Shown here: in pieces, positions 1 to 7,674 of the stretch
Layout of the letters: the number at the start of each line of letters is the position of its first letter
Position numbering within the stretch: position 1 is the first letter of the stretch
NCBI RefSeq assembly: GCF_014649035.1
Contig: NZ_BMSG01000027.1
Coordinates: 1-64,000, forward strand
Direction: 5' to 3'
Length of the DNA: 64,000 bases
Source of the DNA: Streptomyces sindenensis
Lineage (GTDB): Bacteria; Actinomycetota; Actinomycetes; Streptomycetales; Streptomycetaceae
Program-made: the position numbers and the translations under genes
Notes under the pieces: generated by a model
Told to the model about the DNA's origin: nothing
What the model saw: the letters and a program-made list of their open reading frames with translations, nothing else
The model's database searches: none

Positions 1-51
1 TGCCTGCAGCATCATCTGTCTCCGACGGCTTCGGGCGGCATTCTGAAACGA

Positions 52-957
52 TCAGTAAGGCGCCTCCGCGCCGCCCGTACCCCCCGTCCCGCGGTGCAGT
101 CGGTCACCGCCCGCCAGGATCGCGGAGGCGAGAGCGTCCGCCGCCTCCTGGGCCGCGCCCCGTCGGTTCCCGTGCAGCAGGACGAAGTCGACCCCGCCGA
201 GCTCCGGCAGCCCCGCCCTGGCCGGAACCGGCACGAGGCCCGGCGGGACCATCCCCCGGGAGTGCGCCATCACCCCCAGCCCCGCCCGCGCCGCCGCGAC
301 CAGGCCGCTCAGGCTCGTACTCGTACAGGCGATCCGCCAGGCCCGCCCGCCCTCCTCCAGCACCTCCAGGGCGCGCGCCCGGGTGATGGCGGGTGGCGGA
401 AAGACGACCAGCGGTACGGGGCGCTCCGGATCGAGGCGCAGGTGCGGCGCGCCGATCCAGTCCAGGGCGTCCTGCCACATCAGTTCGCCGTGGGTGTCCC
501 CGGTACGCCGCTTGGCCAGCACCAGGTCGAGCCGTCCCGCCGCCAGCTGCCGGTGCAGCGTTCCGGACAGCTCCACGGTGAGCTGGAGCTCGACCTCCGG
601 ATGGTCGCGGCGGAAGGACTCGAGGATCTCGGGGAGCCGGGTGAGCACGAAGTCCTCGGAGGCCCCGAACCGCAGCCGCCCGCGCAGCCGGGTGCCCGCG
701 AAGAACGCGGCGGCCCGCTCGTGGGCCGACAGGATCGTCCGCGCGAAGCCGAGCATGGCCTCGCCGTCGTCCGTGAGATCGACGCGATGCGTGTCCCGGG
801 CGAACAACTGCCGCCCGGCCGCCTCTTCCAGCCGCCGCACGTGCTGGCTGACCGTGGACTGACGGACCCCGAGCCTGCGCGCGGCCTGCGTGAAGCTGAG
901 CGTCTGGGCGACGGCGAGGAAGGTCCGCAGCTGGGAGGGGTCGTACGTGGTGTCCAT
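52..957 (-). CDS. LysR-family transcriptional regulator
   Basis: A 301-residue LysR-type regulator. The N-terminus carries the usual winged helix-turn-helix (about residues 6-65, with SFTQAARRLGVRQSTVSQHV as the recognition part), followed by a LysR substrate-binding domain from about residue 90. The ATG at 957 is chosen because it starts the family's normal N-terminus (LRTFLAVAQTLSFTQAARR); the open frame runs further upstream but through non-conserved residues. It is transcribed away from the symporter gene at 1079, with 121 bp between the two starts. Divergent pairing is the classic arrangement for a LysR regulator and its target, so control of the symporter is likely. The effector is not visible. 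Inverted repeats in the shared gap are listed separately. Confidence 0.93.
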   Translation of the reverse strand: MDTTYDPSQLRTFLAVAQTLSFTQAARRLGVRQSTVSQHVRRLEEAAGRQLFARDTHRVDLTDDGEAMLGFARTILSAHERAAAFFAGTRLRGRLRFGASEDFVLTRLPEILESFRRDHPEVELQLTVELSGTLHRQLAAGRLDLVLAKRRTGDTHGELMWQDALDWIGAPHLRLDPERPVPLVVFPPPAITRARALEVLEEGGRAWRIACTSTSLSGLVAAARAGLGVMAHSRGMVPPGLVPVPARAGLPELGGVDFVLLHGNRRGAAQEAADALASAILAGGDRLHRGTGGTGGAEAPY

Positions 958-969
958 CCGGCCCACGCT

Positions 970-1028
970 ATCGGGAATCGTGATGACAGTCAGAGTGGTG
1001 TACGGGATTCCCGATGGTCCCGTACGGG
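970..1028. promoter_or_regulatory. Inverted repeats in the lysR/symporter divergent gap (probable operator)
   Basis: A perfect 10-bp inverted repeat, ATCGGGAATC at 970-979 and GATTCCCGAT at 1006-1015, is separated by 26 bp. Just after it is a perfect palindrome, CCCGTACGGG, at 1019-1028. All lie between the two divergent start codons. LysR proteins usually bind paired dyad sites in such gaps, so these are the best operator candidates. Binding is inferred. Confidence 0.6.
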
Positions 1029-1078
1029 AGCAGGATGGAGGCCGAAACGGATCCCCGACCGCCGGAGCACCCCCGCAC

Positions 1079-2137
1079 ATGTCCCGCCGTATCCCGCGCC
1101 TGCCGTCCTGGCTGCCGTTCGACGCCTACCTCCTGGCGCTGGCCGCCACCGTGGCCCTCGCGGCACTGCTGCCCGCCCGCGGCGCCGCCGCCGACGTGGC
1201 GGGCGGGGCTTCCACCGGTGCCGTCGCCCTGCTGTTCTTCCTCTACGGGGCGCGGCTCTCCACGGCCGAGGCGCTCGACGGGCTCAAGCACTGGCGGCTC
1301 CACCTCACCGTCCTGGCCTGCACCTTCGTCGTCTTCCCGCTGCTGGGCCTGGCGAGCGGCGGGCTGGTGCCGTACGTGCTGACGCCCGAGCTCCAGGCGG
1401 GCTTCCTCTTCCTGTGCCTGGTCCCGTCCACGATCCAGTCCTCCATCGCCTTCACCTCGATCGCCCGGGGCAACGTGCCCGCCGCGATCTGCGCCGGATC
1501 CTTCTCCAGCCTCGCCGGGATCCTGGTGACCCCGCTGCTCGCCGCTCTGCTCCTCGGGTCCACCGGGGGCGGGTTCTCCGGGGACTCCCTGCTGAAGATC
1601 GTGTTCCAGCTGCTCGTCCCGTTCCTCGCCGGACAGCTCCTGCGCCGCTGGGTCGGCGGTCTCCTCACCCGGCACAAGAAGGCGCTCGGACTGGTCGACC
1701 GCGGGTCGATCCTGCTGGTCGTCCACACCGCGTTCAGTGAGGGGATGGTCGCCGGTGTCTGGCACCAGGTCACCCCCGCCCGGCTCGGCGCGCTGCTCGC
1801 CGCCGAAGCCGTGCTGCTGGCGCTGATGCTCACCCTGAGCTGGTACGGGGCGGGGAAGCTCGGGTTCGGCCGGGCGGACCGGATCGCCGTCCAGTTCGCC
1901 GGGTCCAAGAAGAGCCTGGCGGCCGGGCTGCCGATGGCGAGCGTGATCTTCGGGGCCCACGCGAGCCTGGCGGTGCTGCCGCTCATGCTGTTCCACCAGA
2001 TGCAGCTGATGGTCTGCGCGGTGATCGCCAAGCGCCGCTCGCGCGACCCCGGGGAGCCGCAGTCCCGGGACGAGCCGGCAGAGGCCGCCGCTTCCGGCCG
2101 ACTGTCCGACCCAGCCGTTACGGTGGGTAGCCGGTAG
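1079..2137 (+). CDS. Bile acid:sodium symporter family (SBF-like) transporter
   Basis: A 352-residue integral membrane protein with about nine to ten hydrophobic segments, recognised as an SBF-like (bile acid:sodium symporter, PF13593 type) carrier. Family features seen are the N-terminal LLFFLYGARLS segment, the VPSTIQSSIAFTSIARGN segment between crossover helices, and FAGSKKSLAAGLPMA near the C-terminus. Substrates of this subgroup are organic anions, but none can be assigned here. ATG at 1079 is preferred to upstream in-frame starts because the earlier residues are not hydrophobic or conserved and GGAG lies about 12 nt upstream. The last codons and the stop lie inside a 7-bp tandem repeat. 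Probably regulated by the divergent LysR gene. Confidence 0.85.
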   Translation: MSRRIPRLPSWLPFDAYLLALAATVALAALLPARGAAADVAGGASTGAVALLFFLYGARLSTAEALDGLKHWRLHLTVLACTFVVFPLLGLASGGLVPYVLTPELQAGFLFLCLVPSTIQSSIAFTSIARGNVPAAICAGSFSSLAGILVTPLLAALLLGSTGGGFSGDSLLKIVFQLLVPFLAGQLLRRWVGGLLTRHKKALGLVDRGSILLVVHTAFSEGMVAGVWHQVTPARLGALLAAEAVLLALMLTLSWYGAGKLGFGRADRIAVQFAGSKKSLAAGLPMASVIFGAHASLAVLPLMLFHQMQLMVCAVIAKRRSRDPGEPQSRDEPAEAAASGRLSDPAVTVGSR

Positions 2138-2174
2138 CCGGTAGCCGGTAGCCGGTAGCCGGGCGCCGGTAGCC
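2126..2174. repeat. Tandem 7-bp repeat (GGTAGCC) x7
   Basis: Seven consecutive heptamers in exact register: GGTAGCC at 2126, 2133, 2140, 2147 and 2154, a variant GGGCGCC at 2161, and GGTAGCC again at 2168. The symporter stop codon (TAG, 2135-2137) falls in the second unit. The array ends 27 bp before the start of the next gene. Confidence 0.95.
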
Positions 2175-2201
2175 CGGGTGGACCCACAGCGAGGACGTGC
2201 C

Positions 2202-2417
2202 ATGAGTGACAAGGGCGGGACGCCTGCCGATGACTTTCCGCACGGGGCGGGCAACCCGGCCCGAGGCGCTCTGCGCGCCGCGGGCTACACCCGCCTCGCC
2301 CAGCTCACCACCGTGACCGCCGCCGAGGTGCTCGCCCTCCACGGGGTGGGCCCGAAGGCGATCGGGGTGCTCCGGGAGGCGCTGGCCGCCGAGGGGCTGG
2401 CCTTCGCGGGGGAGTGA
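2202..2417 (+). CDS. Small helix-hairpin-helix protein
   Basis: A 71-residue protein. The central part (RGALRAAGYTRLAQLTTVT, then LHGVGPKAIGVLREAL) matches the helix-hairpin-helix fold seen in RNA polymerase alpha C-terminal domains and other nucleic-acid-binding proteins; GVGPKA is the hairpin. The start at 2202 has GAGGA 8-12 nt upstream. It follows the symporter on the same strand after the heptamer array and converges with fdhD, 39 bp away. A nucleic-acid-binding role is plausible from the fold, but nothing in the context shows a process. Such short HhH proteins are common in actinomycete genomes. Confidence 0.75.
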   Translation: MSDKGGTPADDFPHGAGNPARGALRAAGYTRLAQLTTVTAAEVLALHGVGPKAIGVLREALAAEGLAFAGE

Positions 2418-2456
2418 GCGGGGCCCGTACGACGGCCCGCGCCCACGCCCCTGGGC

Positions 2457-3305
2457 TCAGCCCCGCGGCGCCGCCGCCTCCAGTGCGATCCGGTGCTCAC
2501 CGGCGTACACGTTCATCGACGGTCCGCGCAGGAAGCCGACCAGCGTCAGTCCGGTCTCCGCCGCCAGGTCCACCGCCAGCGACGACGGGGCCGAGACCGC
2601 CGCGAGCACCGGGATCCCCGCCATCACGGCCTTCTGCGCCAGTTCGAACGAGGCCCGCCCCGACACCAGCAGCACCGCCCGCGACAGCGGCAGCCGTCCG
2701 TCCGTCAGCGCCCGGCCCACCAGCTTGTCGACCGCGTTGTGCCGGCCGACGTCCTCCCGTACGTCCAGCAGCTCGCCCTCCTCGGAGAACAGCGCGGCGG
2801 CGTGCAGCCCGCCCGTACGGTCGAACACCCGCTGCGAGGCCCGCAACCGGTCCGGGAGGGCGGACAGCAGCTCGGGCGTGATCCGCACCGGGGGAGCGTC
2901 GGCCACCGGGTGGCGGGTCGTGGTGCGCACCGCGTCCAGGCTGGCCTTGCCGCACAGGCCGCACGAGGAGGTCGTGTAGACGTTGCGCTCCAGCGTGATG
3001 TCGGGGACCGGGACCCCGGGCGCGAGCTTCACATCCACCACGTTGTAGGTGTTCACCCCGTCCGCCGTCGCCCCGGCGCAGTAGACGATCGACTGGACCT
3101 CGTCGCCCTCGGCGATCACCCCCTCGCTCACCAGGAAGCCCGCGGCCAGCGCGAAGTCGTCGCCCGGCGTCCGCATGGTGATGGCCAGGGGCCTGCCGTT
3201 CAGCCGGATCTCCAGGGGTTCTTCGGCCACCAGGGTGTCCGGACGGGAGGAGACCGCACCGTCCCGGATTCGGAGGGTGCGGCGGCGTTCGGTGACCCGT
3301 CCCAT
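2457..3305 (-). CDS. fdhD: Formate dehydrogenase accessory sulfurtransferase FdhD
   Basis: A 282-residue FdhD, the protein that carries sulfur from a cysteine desulfurase to the molybdenum-bis(MGD) cofactor of formate dehydrogenase. The essential CxxC motif is present as SSCGLCG, with Cys115 and Cys118. Other family blocks are EEPLEIRLNGRPLAITMRTP, the RNVYTTSS block, DVGRHNAVDKL and VSGRASFELAQKA. ATG at 3305 gives the usual N-terminus MGRVTERR; the longer frame upstream encodes a repeated His-Thr-Asp-Arg segment and is probably untranslated. No formate dehydrogenase gene is in this window, so its client enzyme must be encoded elsewhere. Confidence 0.95.
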   Translation of the reverse strand: MGRVTERRRTLRIRDGAVSSRPDTLVAEEPLEIRLNGRPLAITMRTPGDDFALAAGFLVSEGVIAEGDEVQSIVYCAGATADGVNTYNVVDVKLAPGVPVPDITLERNVYTTSSCGLCGKASLDAVRTTTRHPVADAPPVRITPELLSALPDRLRASQRVFDRTGGLHAAALFSEEGELLDVREDVGRHNAVDKLVGRALTDGRLPLSRAVLLVSGRASFELAQKAVMAGIPVLAAVSAPSSLAVDLAAETGLTLVGFLRGPSMNVYAGEHRIALEAAAPRG

Positions 3306-3544
3306 AGAGCTGAACCCGATTCTGTCTGTGTGCGGCTGTCTGTCCGTGTGCGGCTGTTCGTTTCTCCGGGTCATTGTCCGGCACGCGCACCGGCGTGTCG
3401 CAGCGAGCCGTTCAGCACGCTGACCAGGCTGTTGTCAAGGCTCCAACGTGTGGGCCCGATTCCTGTGGGATCACGTGCCCTCGTACCCGGCGGTAGCGAC
3501 CAAGACTGGATGTTTCCTGCCCCCACCCGACGATGGGAACCCGT

Positions 3545-4504
3545 ATGACCGGCTCACGTGTCGTGGCGCTCGGCCACTACCAGCCCGCCAAGGTGCTCAC
3601 CAACGACGATCTCGCCGCGATGGTCGACACCAGCGACGAGTGGATCACCAGCCGGGTCGGCATCAAGACCCGGCACGTGGGTGGACCCGACGAGCCGGTG
3701 GACGAGATGGCCGCGCAGGCGGGGGCCAAGGCGCTGGCCTCGGCCGGTCTCGGGCCCTCGGACATCGACCTGGTCCTGGTCGCCACCTCCACCGCGATCG
3801 ACCGGTCCCCGAGCATGGCGGCCCGGGTCGCGGCCCGGCTCGGCATGGGCTCGCCCGCCGTCATGGACATCAACGTCGTGTGCTCCGGCTTCACGCACGC
3901 GCTGGCCACCGCCGACCACGCGATCCGGGCCGGTGCGGCGGCCCGGGCGCTGGTCATCGGCGCCGACAAGATGGCCGACATCGCGGACTGGACCGACCGC
4001 TCCACCTGCGTCCTGCTCGGCGACGGCGCGGGCGCCGCGGTCGTCACCGCCGACCCGGCCGCCGCCGACGCCCCGGGCGGGCCCGGCATCGGGCCGGTGC
4101 TGTGGGGTTCCGTGCCGGAGATGGGCAACGCCGTCCGGATCGAGGGGACGCCCCCGCGCTTCGCGCAGGAGGGGCAGTCCGTCTACCGCTGGGCCACCAC
4201 CCAGCTCCCTCCGATCGCCCGCCGGGTGTGCGAGAAGGCGGGTATCGCGCCGGAGGACCTGGGCGCGGTCGTCCTGCACCAGGCCAACCTGCGGATCATC
4301 GAGCCGGTCGCCCGCAAGATCGGCGCGGTCAACGCCGTCATCGCGCGGGACGTCGTGGACTCCGGCAACACCTCCGCCGCCTCCATCCCGATGGCACTGT
4401 CCAAGCTGATCGAGCGCGGCGAGGTCGCCTCCGGCGCGCCCGTCCTGCTCTTCGGATTCGGCGGAAACCTCTCCTACGCGGGCCAGGTCATCCGCTGCCC
4501 CTGA
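3545..4504 (+). CDS. 3-oxoacyl-ACP synthase III family (FabH-like) ketosynthase
   Basis: A 319-residue thiolase-fold condensing enzyme of the KAS III type. The catalytic triad is intact: Cys113 in NVVCSGF, His245 in VLHQAN and Asn275 in DSGNTSAAS. The glycine-rich ending GFGGNLSYAGQVI is typical. FabH enzymes condense an acyl-CoA starter with malonyl-ACP. The gene stands alone, with no acyl carrier protein or malonyltransferase nearby, so it is more likely an accessory FabH paralogue than the housekeeping enzyme. ATG at 3545 has GGGAA about 6 nt upstream and is preferred to the ATG at 3533. Confidence 0.88.
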   Translation: MTGSRVVALGHYQPAKVLTNDDLAAMVDTSDEWITSRVGIKTRHVGGPDEPVDEMAAQAGAKALASAGLGPSDIDLVLVATSTAIDRSPSMAARVAARLGMGSPAVMDINVVCSGFTHALATADHAIRAGAAARALVIGADKMADIADWTDRSTCVLLGDGAGAAVVTADPAAADAPGGPGIGPVLWGSVPEMGNAVRIEGTPPRFAQEGQSVYRWATTQLPPIARRVCEKAGIAPEDLGAVVLHQANLRIIEPVARKIGAVNAVIARDVVDSGNTSAASIPMALSKLIERGEVASGAPVLLFGFGGNLSYAGQVIRCP

Positions 4505-4511
4505 CCGCCCG

Positions 4512-4660
4512 CCGCCGACCTGCGCGACCCCTCCCCGCCCCCGGCCTCCGCGCCCCGTCCCGCCGACCTCGACGGCGCCCTCCTTGCCGACCTCCACGAC
4601 CCCTCCTCGCCGACCTCCACGACCCCTCTCCGTCGGTCTCCGTGGCCACCCCCGCCGACC
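4512..4660. repeat. Degenerate direct repeats of about 24 bp
   Basis: The gap between the ketosynthase and ROK genes holds at least four imperfect copies of a unit resembling GCCGACCTCCACGACCCCTC (near 4513, 4562, 4587 and 4610), with weaker traces to about 4660. No gene is visible here. Confidence 0.7.
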
Positions 4661-4672
4661 TTTGTCCTGAGT

Positions 4673-4714
4673 GTGGAAAAAGTTGGCGCGGATTCCTGCG
4701 CAACTTCTTCCCAC
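4673..4714. promoter_or_regulatory. Long imperfect palindrome upstream of the ROK gene (probable operator)
   Basis: The left arm at 4673-4689 reads GTGGAAAAAGTTGGCGC and the right arm at 4698-4714 reads GCGCAACTTCTTCCCAC. The arms are inverted copies of each other with an extra G on the left and two mismatches, around an 8-bp centre. It lies about 70 bp upstream of the ROK start and in unusually A/T-rich DNA for this window. ROK repressors usually bind such dyads, so autoregulation and control of the ABC operon is the likely role. Confidence 0.65.
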
Positions 4715-4782
4715 TCCGGGAAAGCGCTGCTACGTTCCCCTCGAAAGCCCGACGGACTGGCCGATGTGGCGGGGAGGGACGC

Positions 4783-5973
4783 GTGAGACGTATGACGGCA
4801 CGACCCGCGAACGCGCATCAGGCGCGGCTGCTCCGGCTGTTGCGCGACGGGGGACCCAACTCCCGCGCGCAGCTGGGCGATCAGGTCGATCTGTCGCGCT
4901 CGAAGCTCGCCGTCGAGGTGGACCGGCTCCTGGAGACCGGTCTGGTGGTGGCCGACGGGCTCGCCGCATCGCGCGGCGGGCGCCGCTCGCACAACATCCG
5001 GCTCGCCCCCGAACTGCGCTTCCTCGGCGTCGACATCGGCGCCACCTCGGTCGATGTGGCCGTCACCAACGCGGAGCTGGAGGTACTGGGACACCTCAAC
5101 CACCCGATGGACGTGCGCGAAGGGCCCGTCGCCGTCTTCGAACAGGTCCTCTCACTCGCCGCCAAACTGCGGGCCTCCGGGCTCGTCGAAGGCTTCGACG
5201 GCGCGGGCATCGGGGTCCCCGGCCCCGTCCGCTTCCCCGAGGGCGTGCCGGTCGCGCCGCCGATCATGCCCGGCTGGGACGGGTTCCCGGTCCGCGAGGC
5301 GCTCAGCCAGGAGCTGGGCTGCCCCGTCATGGTCGACAACGACGTGAACCTCATGGCGATGGGGGAGCAGCACGCGGGCGTGGCCCGCTCCGTGGGCGAC
5401 TTCCTCTGCGTCAAGATCGGTACGGGCATCGGCTGCGGCATCGTCGTCGGCGGCGAGGTCTACCGCGGTACGACCGGCAGCGCCGGGGACATCGGGCACA
5501 TCCAGGTCGACCCCGACGGCCGGCCCTGCGCCTGCGGCAACAAGGGCTGCCTGGAAGCCCACTTCAGCGGCGCGGCGCTCGCCCGCGACGCGGAGGACGC
5601 CGCCCGGGAGGGCCGCTCGCCCGAACTCGCCGCCCGGCTGGAGGCGGCGGGCCGCCTCACCGCCGCCGACGTGGCGGCCGCCGCCGCTGCCGGGGACGCC
5701 GCCGCGCTCGACCTCATCCGCGAAGGCGGCAACCGGCTCGGCCAGGTCATCGCGAGCCTGGTCAGCTTCTTCAATCCCGGTCTGGTGGTGATCGGCGGCG
5801 GGGTCACCGGCCTCGGTCACAACCTCCTCGCCAGTGTCCGTACGCAGGTCTACAAGCAGTCCCTGCCCCTGGCCACCGGCAACCTCCCCATCGTCCTGGG
5901 CGAGTTGGGTCCCACCGCCGGAGTGACCGGCGCGGCCCGGCTGATCAGCGACCACCTCTTCTCCCCGGCCTGA
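4783..5973 (+). CDS. ROK-family transcriptional repressor
   Basis: A 396-residue ROK regulator. An N-terminal winged helix-turn-helix (about residues 8-65, NSRAQLGDQVDLSRSKLAVEV) precedes a sugar-kinase-fold domain with FLGVDIGATSVDVAV (phosphate loop), DNDVNLMAMGEQ (catalytic-type Asp) and the ROK zinc motif CACGNKGCLEAHFSG. The GTG start at 4783 sits 4-5 nt after GGGGAGGGA; the ATG at 4792 is the alternative. Such proteins sense sugars or sugar phosphates. The gene is followed in the same direction by a CUT2 sugar importer (177-bp gap), which is its probable target. A long palindrome lies just upstream. Confidence 0.9.
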   Translation: MRRMTARPANAHQARLLRLLRDGGPNSRAQLGDQVDLSRSKLAVEVDRLLETGLVVADGLAASRGGRRSHNIRLAPELRFLGVDIGATSVDVAVTNAELEVLGHLNHPMDVREGPVAVFEQVLSLAAKLRASGLVEGFDGAGIGVPGPVRFPEGVPVAPPIMPGWDGFPVREALSQELGCPVMVDNDVNLMAMGEQHAGVARSVGDFLCVKIGTGIGCGIVVGGEVYRGTTGSAGDIGHIQVDPDGRPCACGNKGCLEAHFSGAALARDAEDAAREGRSPELAARLEAAGRLTAADVAAAAAAGDAAALDLIREGGNRLGQVIASLVSFFNPGLVVIGGGVTGLGHNLLASVRTQVYKQSLPLATGNLPIVLGELGPTAGVTGAARLISDHLFSPA

Positions 5974-6150
5974 CCCCAGGCCGTACGCACCCCGCATCAC
6001 GCACCACGGAACCACCTTCCGTCAGCAGCCGTTCGCGGTGCCGCCGGCTCCACGGCACCTCCAGCCCTGCGCCCTGTCCGCTCACCGGCCCTCCCCGGCC
6101 CTCGGCACCCGCCCGAGCAGGGGAGACCCCATTCGCCGAGGGGATTCGTC

Positions 6151-7674
6151 ATGGCACCAGAACCACCCCTGCTCACCATGTCCGGCATCACCAAGCTCTT
6201 CCCGGGCGTCCGCGCCCTGGACGGCGTCGACCTGGAGGTCCAGGCCGGCGAGGTCCACTGTCTCCTCGGCCAGAACGGTGCGGGCAAGTCCACCCTCATC
6301 AAGGTGCTCGCCGGAGCCCACCAGCCCAATGACGGCGAGATCACCTGGCGCGGCGAGAGGGTCCAGCTGAAGTCGCCGATCGCCGCCATGCGCCTGGGCA
6401 TCGCCACCATCTACCAGGAACTGGACCTGGTCGAGGACCTGTCGGTCGCCGAGAACGTCTTCCTGGGCCACGAGCCGACCAGCGCCGGCTTCATCGTCCG
6501 TACGGGGGAGGGGCGCGCCGCCGCCAAGGCGCTGCTGGCCCGTCTCGGGCATCCGGAGATCGACCCCGCCCGGCACGTCGGCGACCTCTCCGCCGCCCAG
6601 CAGCAGATCGTCTCCATGGCGCGGGCGCTCTCCCACGAGGTCCGGCTCATCGTGATGGACGAGCCCTCCGCCGCCCTCGACCCCGACGAGGTCGACAACC
6701 TCTTCCGCATCGTCGAGAGTCTCACCGCCGACGGGGTCGCCGTCGTCTACATCTCCCACCGGCTCGAGGAGATCCGCCGCATCGGCGACCGGGTCACCGT
6801 CATCAAGGACGGCCGGACCGTGGCCGTCGGACTGCCCGCGGCCGACACCCCCACGCGCGACATCGTTGCCATGATGACCGGCCGCGACGTCGCCTATGTC
6901 TTCCCGCCCCGCCCCGAGGAGCCGGCGGTCCTCACCGCCGAGCCCGTGCTCCGGGTCGAAGGCCTGTCCCGCAAGGGCGAGTTCGCCCCCGTCGACCTCG
7001 AACTGCGGCCCGGCGAGATCGTCGGGCTCGCCGGACTCGTCGGCTCGGGCCGTTCGGAGATCCTGGAGACGATCTACGGAGCCCGCAAAGCGGCCACCGG
7101 AACCGTCACCGTCGACGGCAGACAGCTCCGCCCCGGCAGCGTCCGCGCCGCCGTCGCCGCGGGCATCGGGCTCGCCCCCGAGGAACGCAAGGCGCAGGCC
7201 CTGCTGATGACCGAGTCGGTCACCCGTAACGTCTCCGTCTCGTCCCTCTCCCGCTTCGCCCGCATCGGCTGGATCGACCGGGGCGGGGAGCGGAAGGCCG
7301 CGCGGAGCGCCACGCGCGAACTGCAGATGCGGCCCGACAACCCGGACGCCGCCGTCCGCACCCTCTCCGGCGGCAACCAGCAGAAGGCCGTCCTCGCCCG
7401 CTGGCTGCTGCGCGGCTGCCGGGTCCTGCTGCTGGACGAACCCACCCGTGGCGTCGACGTCGGCGCCCGCGCCGAGCTCTACGCCGTGATCCGCCGGCTG
7501 GCCGACGAAGGCCTCGCCGTCCTGCTCGTCTCCAGCGAAGTGCCCGAAGTCCTGGGCCTCGCCGACCGGGTGCTGGTCCTCCGCGAGGGCGAAGTGGTCC
7601 ACACGGCCCCCGCCCAGGAGCTCGACGAGCACCGCGTACTCGACCTCGTGATGGAAGGGAGCCCGACGCCATGA
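6151..7674 (+). CDS. Sugar ABC transporter ATP-binding protein (CUT2, tandem ATPase)
   Basis: A 507-residue protein with two ABC ATPase domains, the RbsA/MglA arrangement of CUT2 monosaccharide importers. Domain 1 has an intact Walker A (GQNGAGKST), an atypical signature region (LSAAQQQIVSMARAL) and Walker B (LIVMDEPSAALD). In domain 2 (from about residue 265) the P-loop is degenerate (GLVGSGRSE) but LSGGNQQKAVLARWL and LLLDEPTRGVDVGA are kept, as is normal for the family. ATG at 6151 has GAGGGGA upstream. It overlaps the permease gene by 4 nt (ATGA). The substrate cannot be read from this subunit. Confidence 0.93.
   Translation: MAPEPPLLTMSGITKLFPGVRALDGVDLEVQAGEVHCLLGQNGAGKSTLIKVLAGAHQPNDGEITWRGERVQLKSPIAAMRLGIATIYQELDLVEDLSVAENVFLGHEPTSAGFIVRTGEGRAAAKALLARLGHPEIDPARHVGDLSAAQQQIVSMARALSHEVRLIVMDEPSAALDPDEVDNLFRIVESLTADGVAVVYISHRLEEIRRIGDRVTVIKDGRTVAVGLPAADTPTRDIVAMMTGRDVAYVFPPRPEEPAVLTAEPVLRVEGLSRKGEFAPVDLELRPGEIVGLAGLVGSGRSEILETIYGARKAATGTVTVDGRQLRPGSVRAAVAAGIGLAPEERKAQALLMTESVTRNVSVSSLSRFARIGWIDRGGERKAARSATRELQMRPDNPDAAVRTLSGGNQQKAVLARWLLRGCRVLLLDEPTRGVDVGARAELYAVIRRLADEGLAVLLVSSEVPEVLGLADRVLVLREGEVVHTAPAQELDEHRVLDLVMEGSPTP

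Noticed and set aside
2457..3305. Formate dehydrogenase operon
   Set aside because: FdhD stands alone, flanked by unrelated genes; no dehydrogenase subunits are nearby.
3545..4504. Fatty acid or polyketide biosynthesis cluster
   Set aside because: The ketosynthase has no acyl carrier protein, acyltransferase or other synthase gene next to it.
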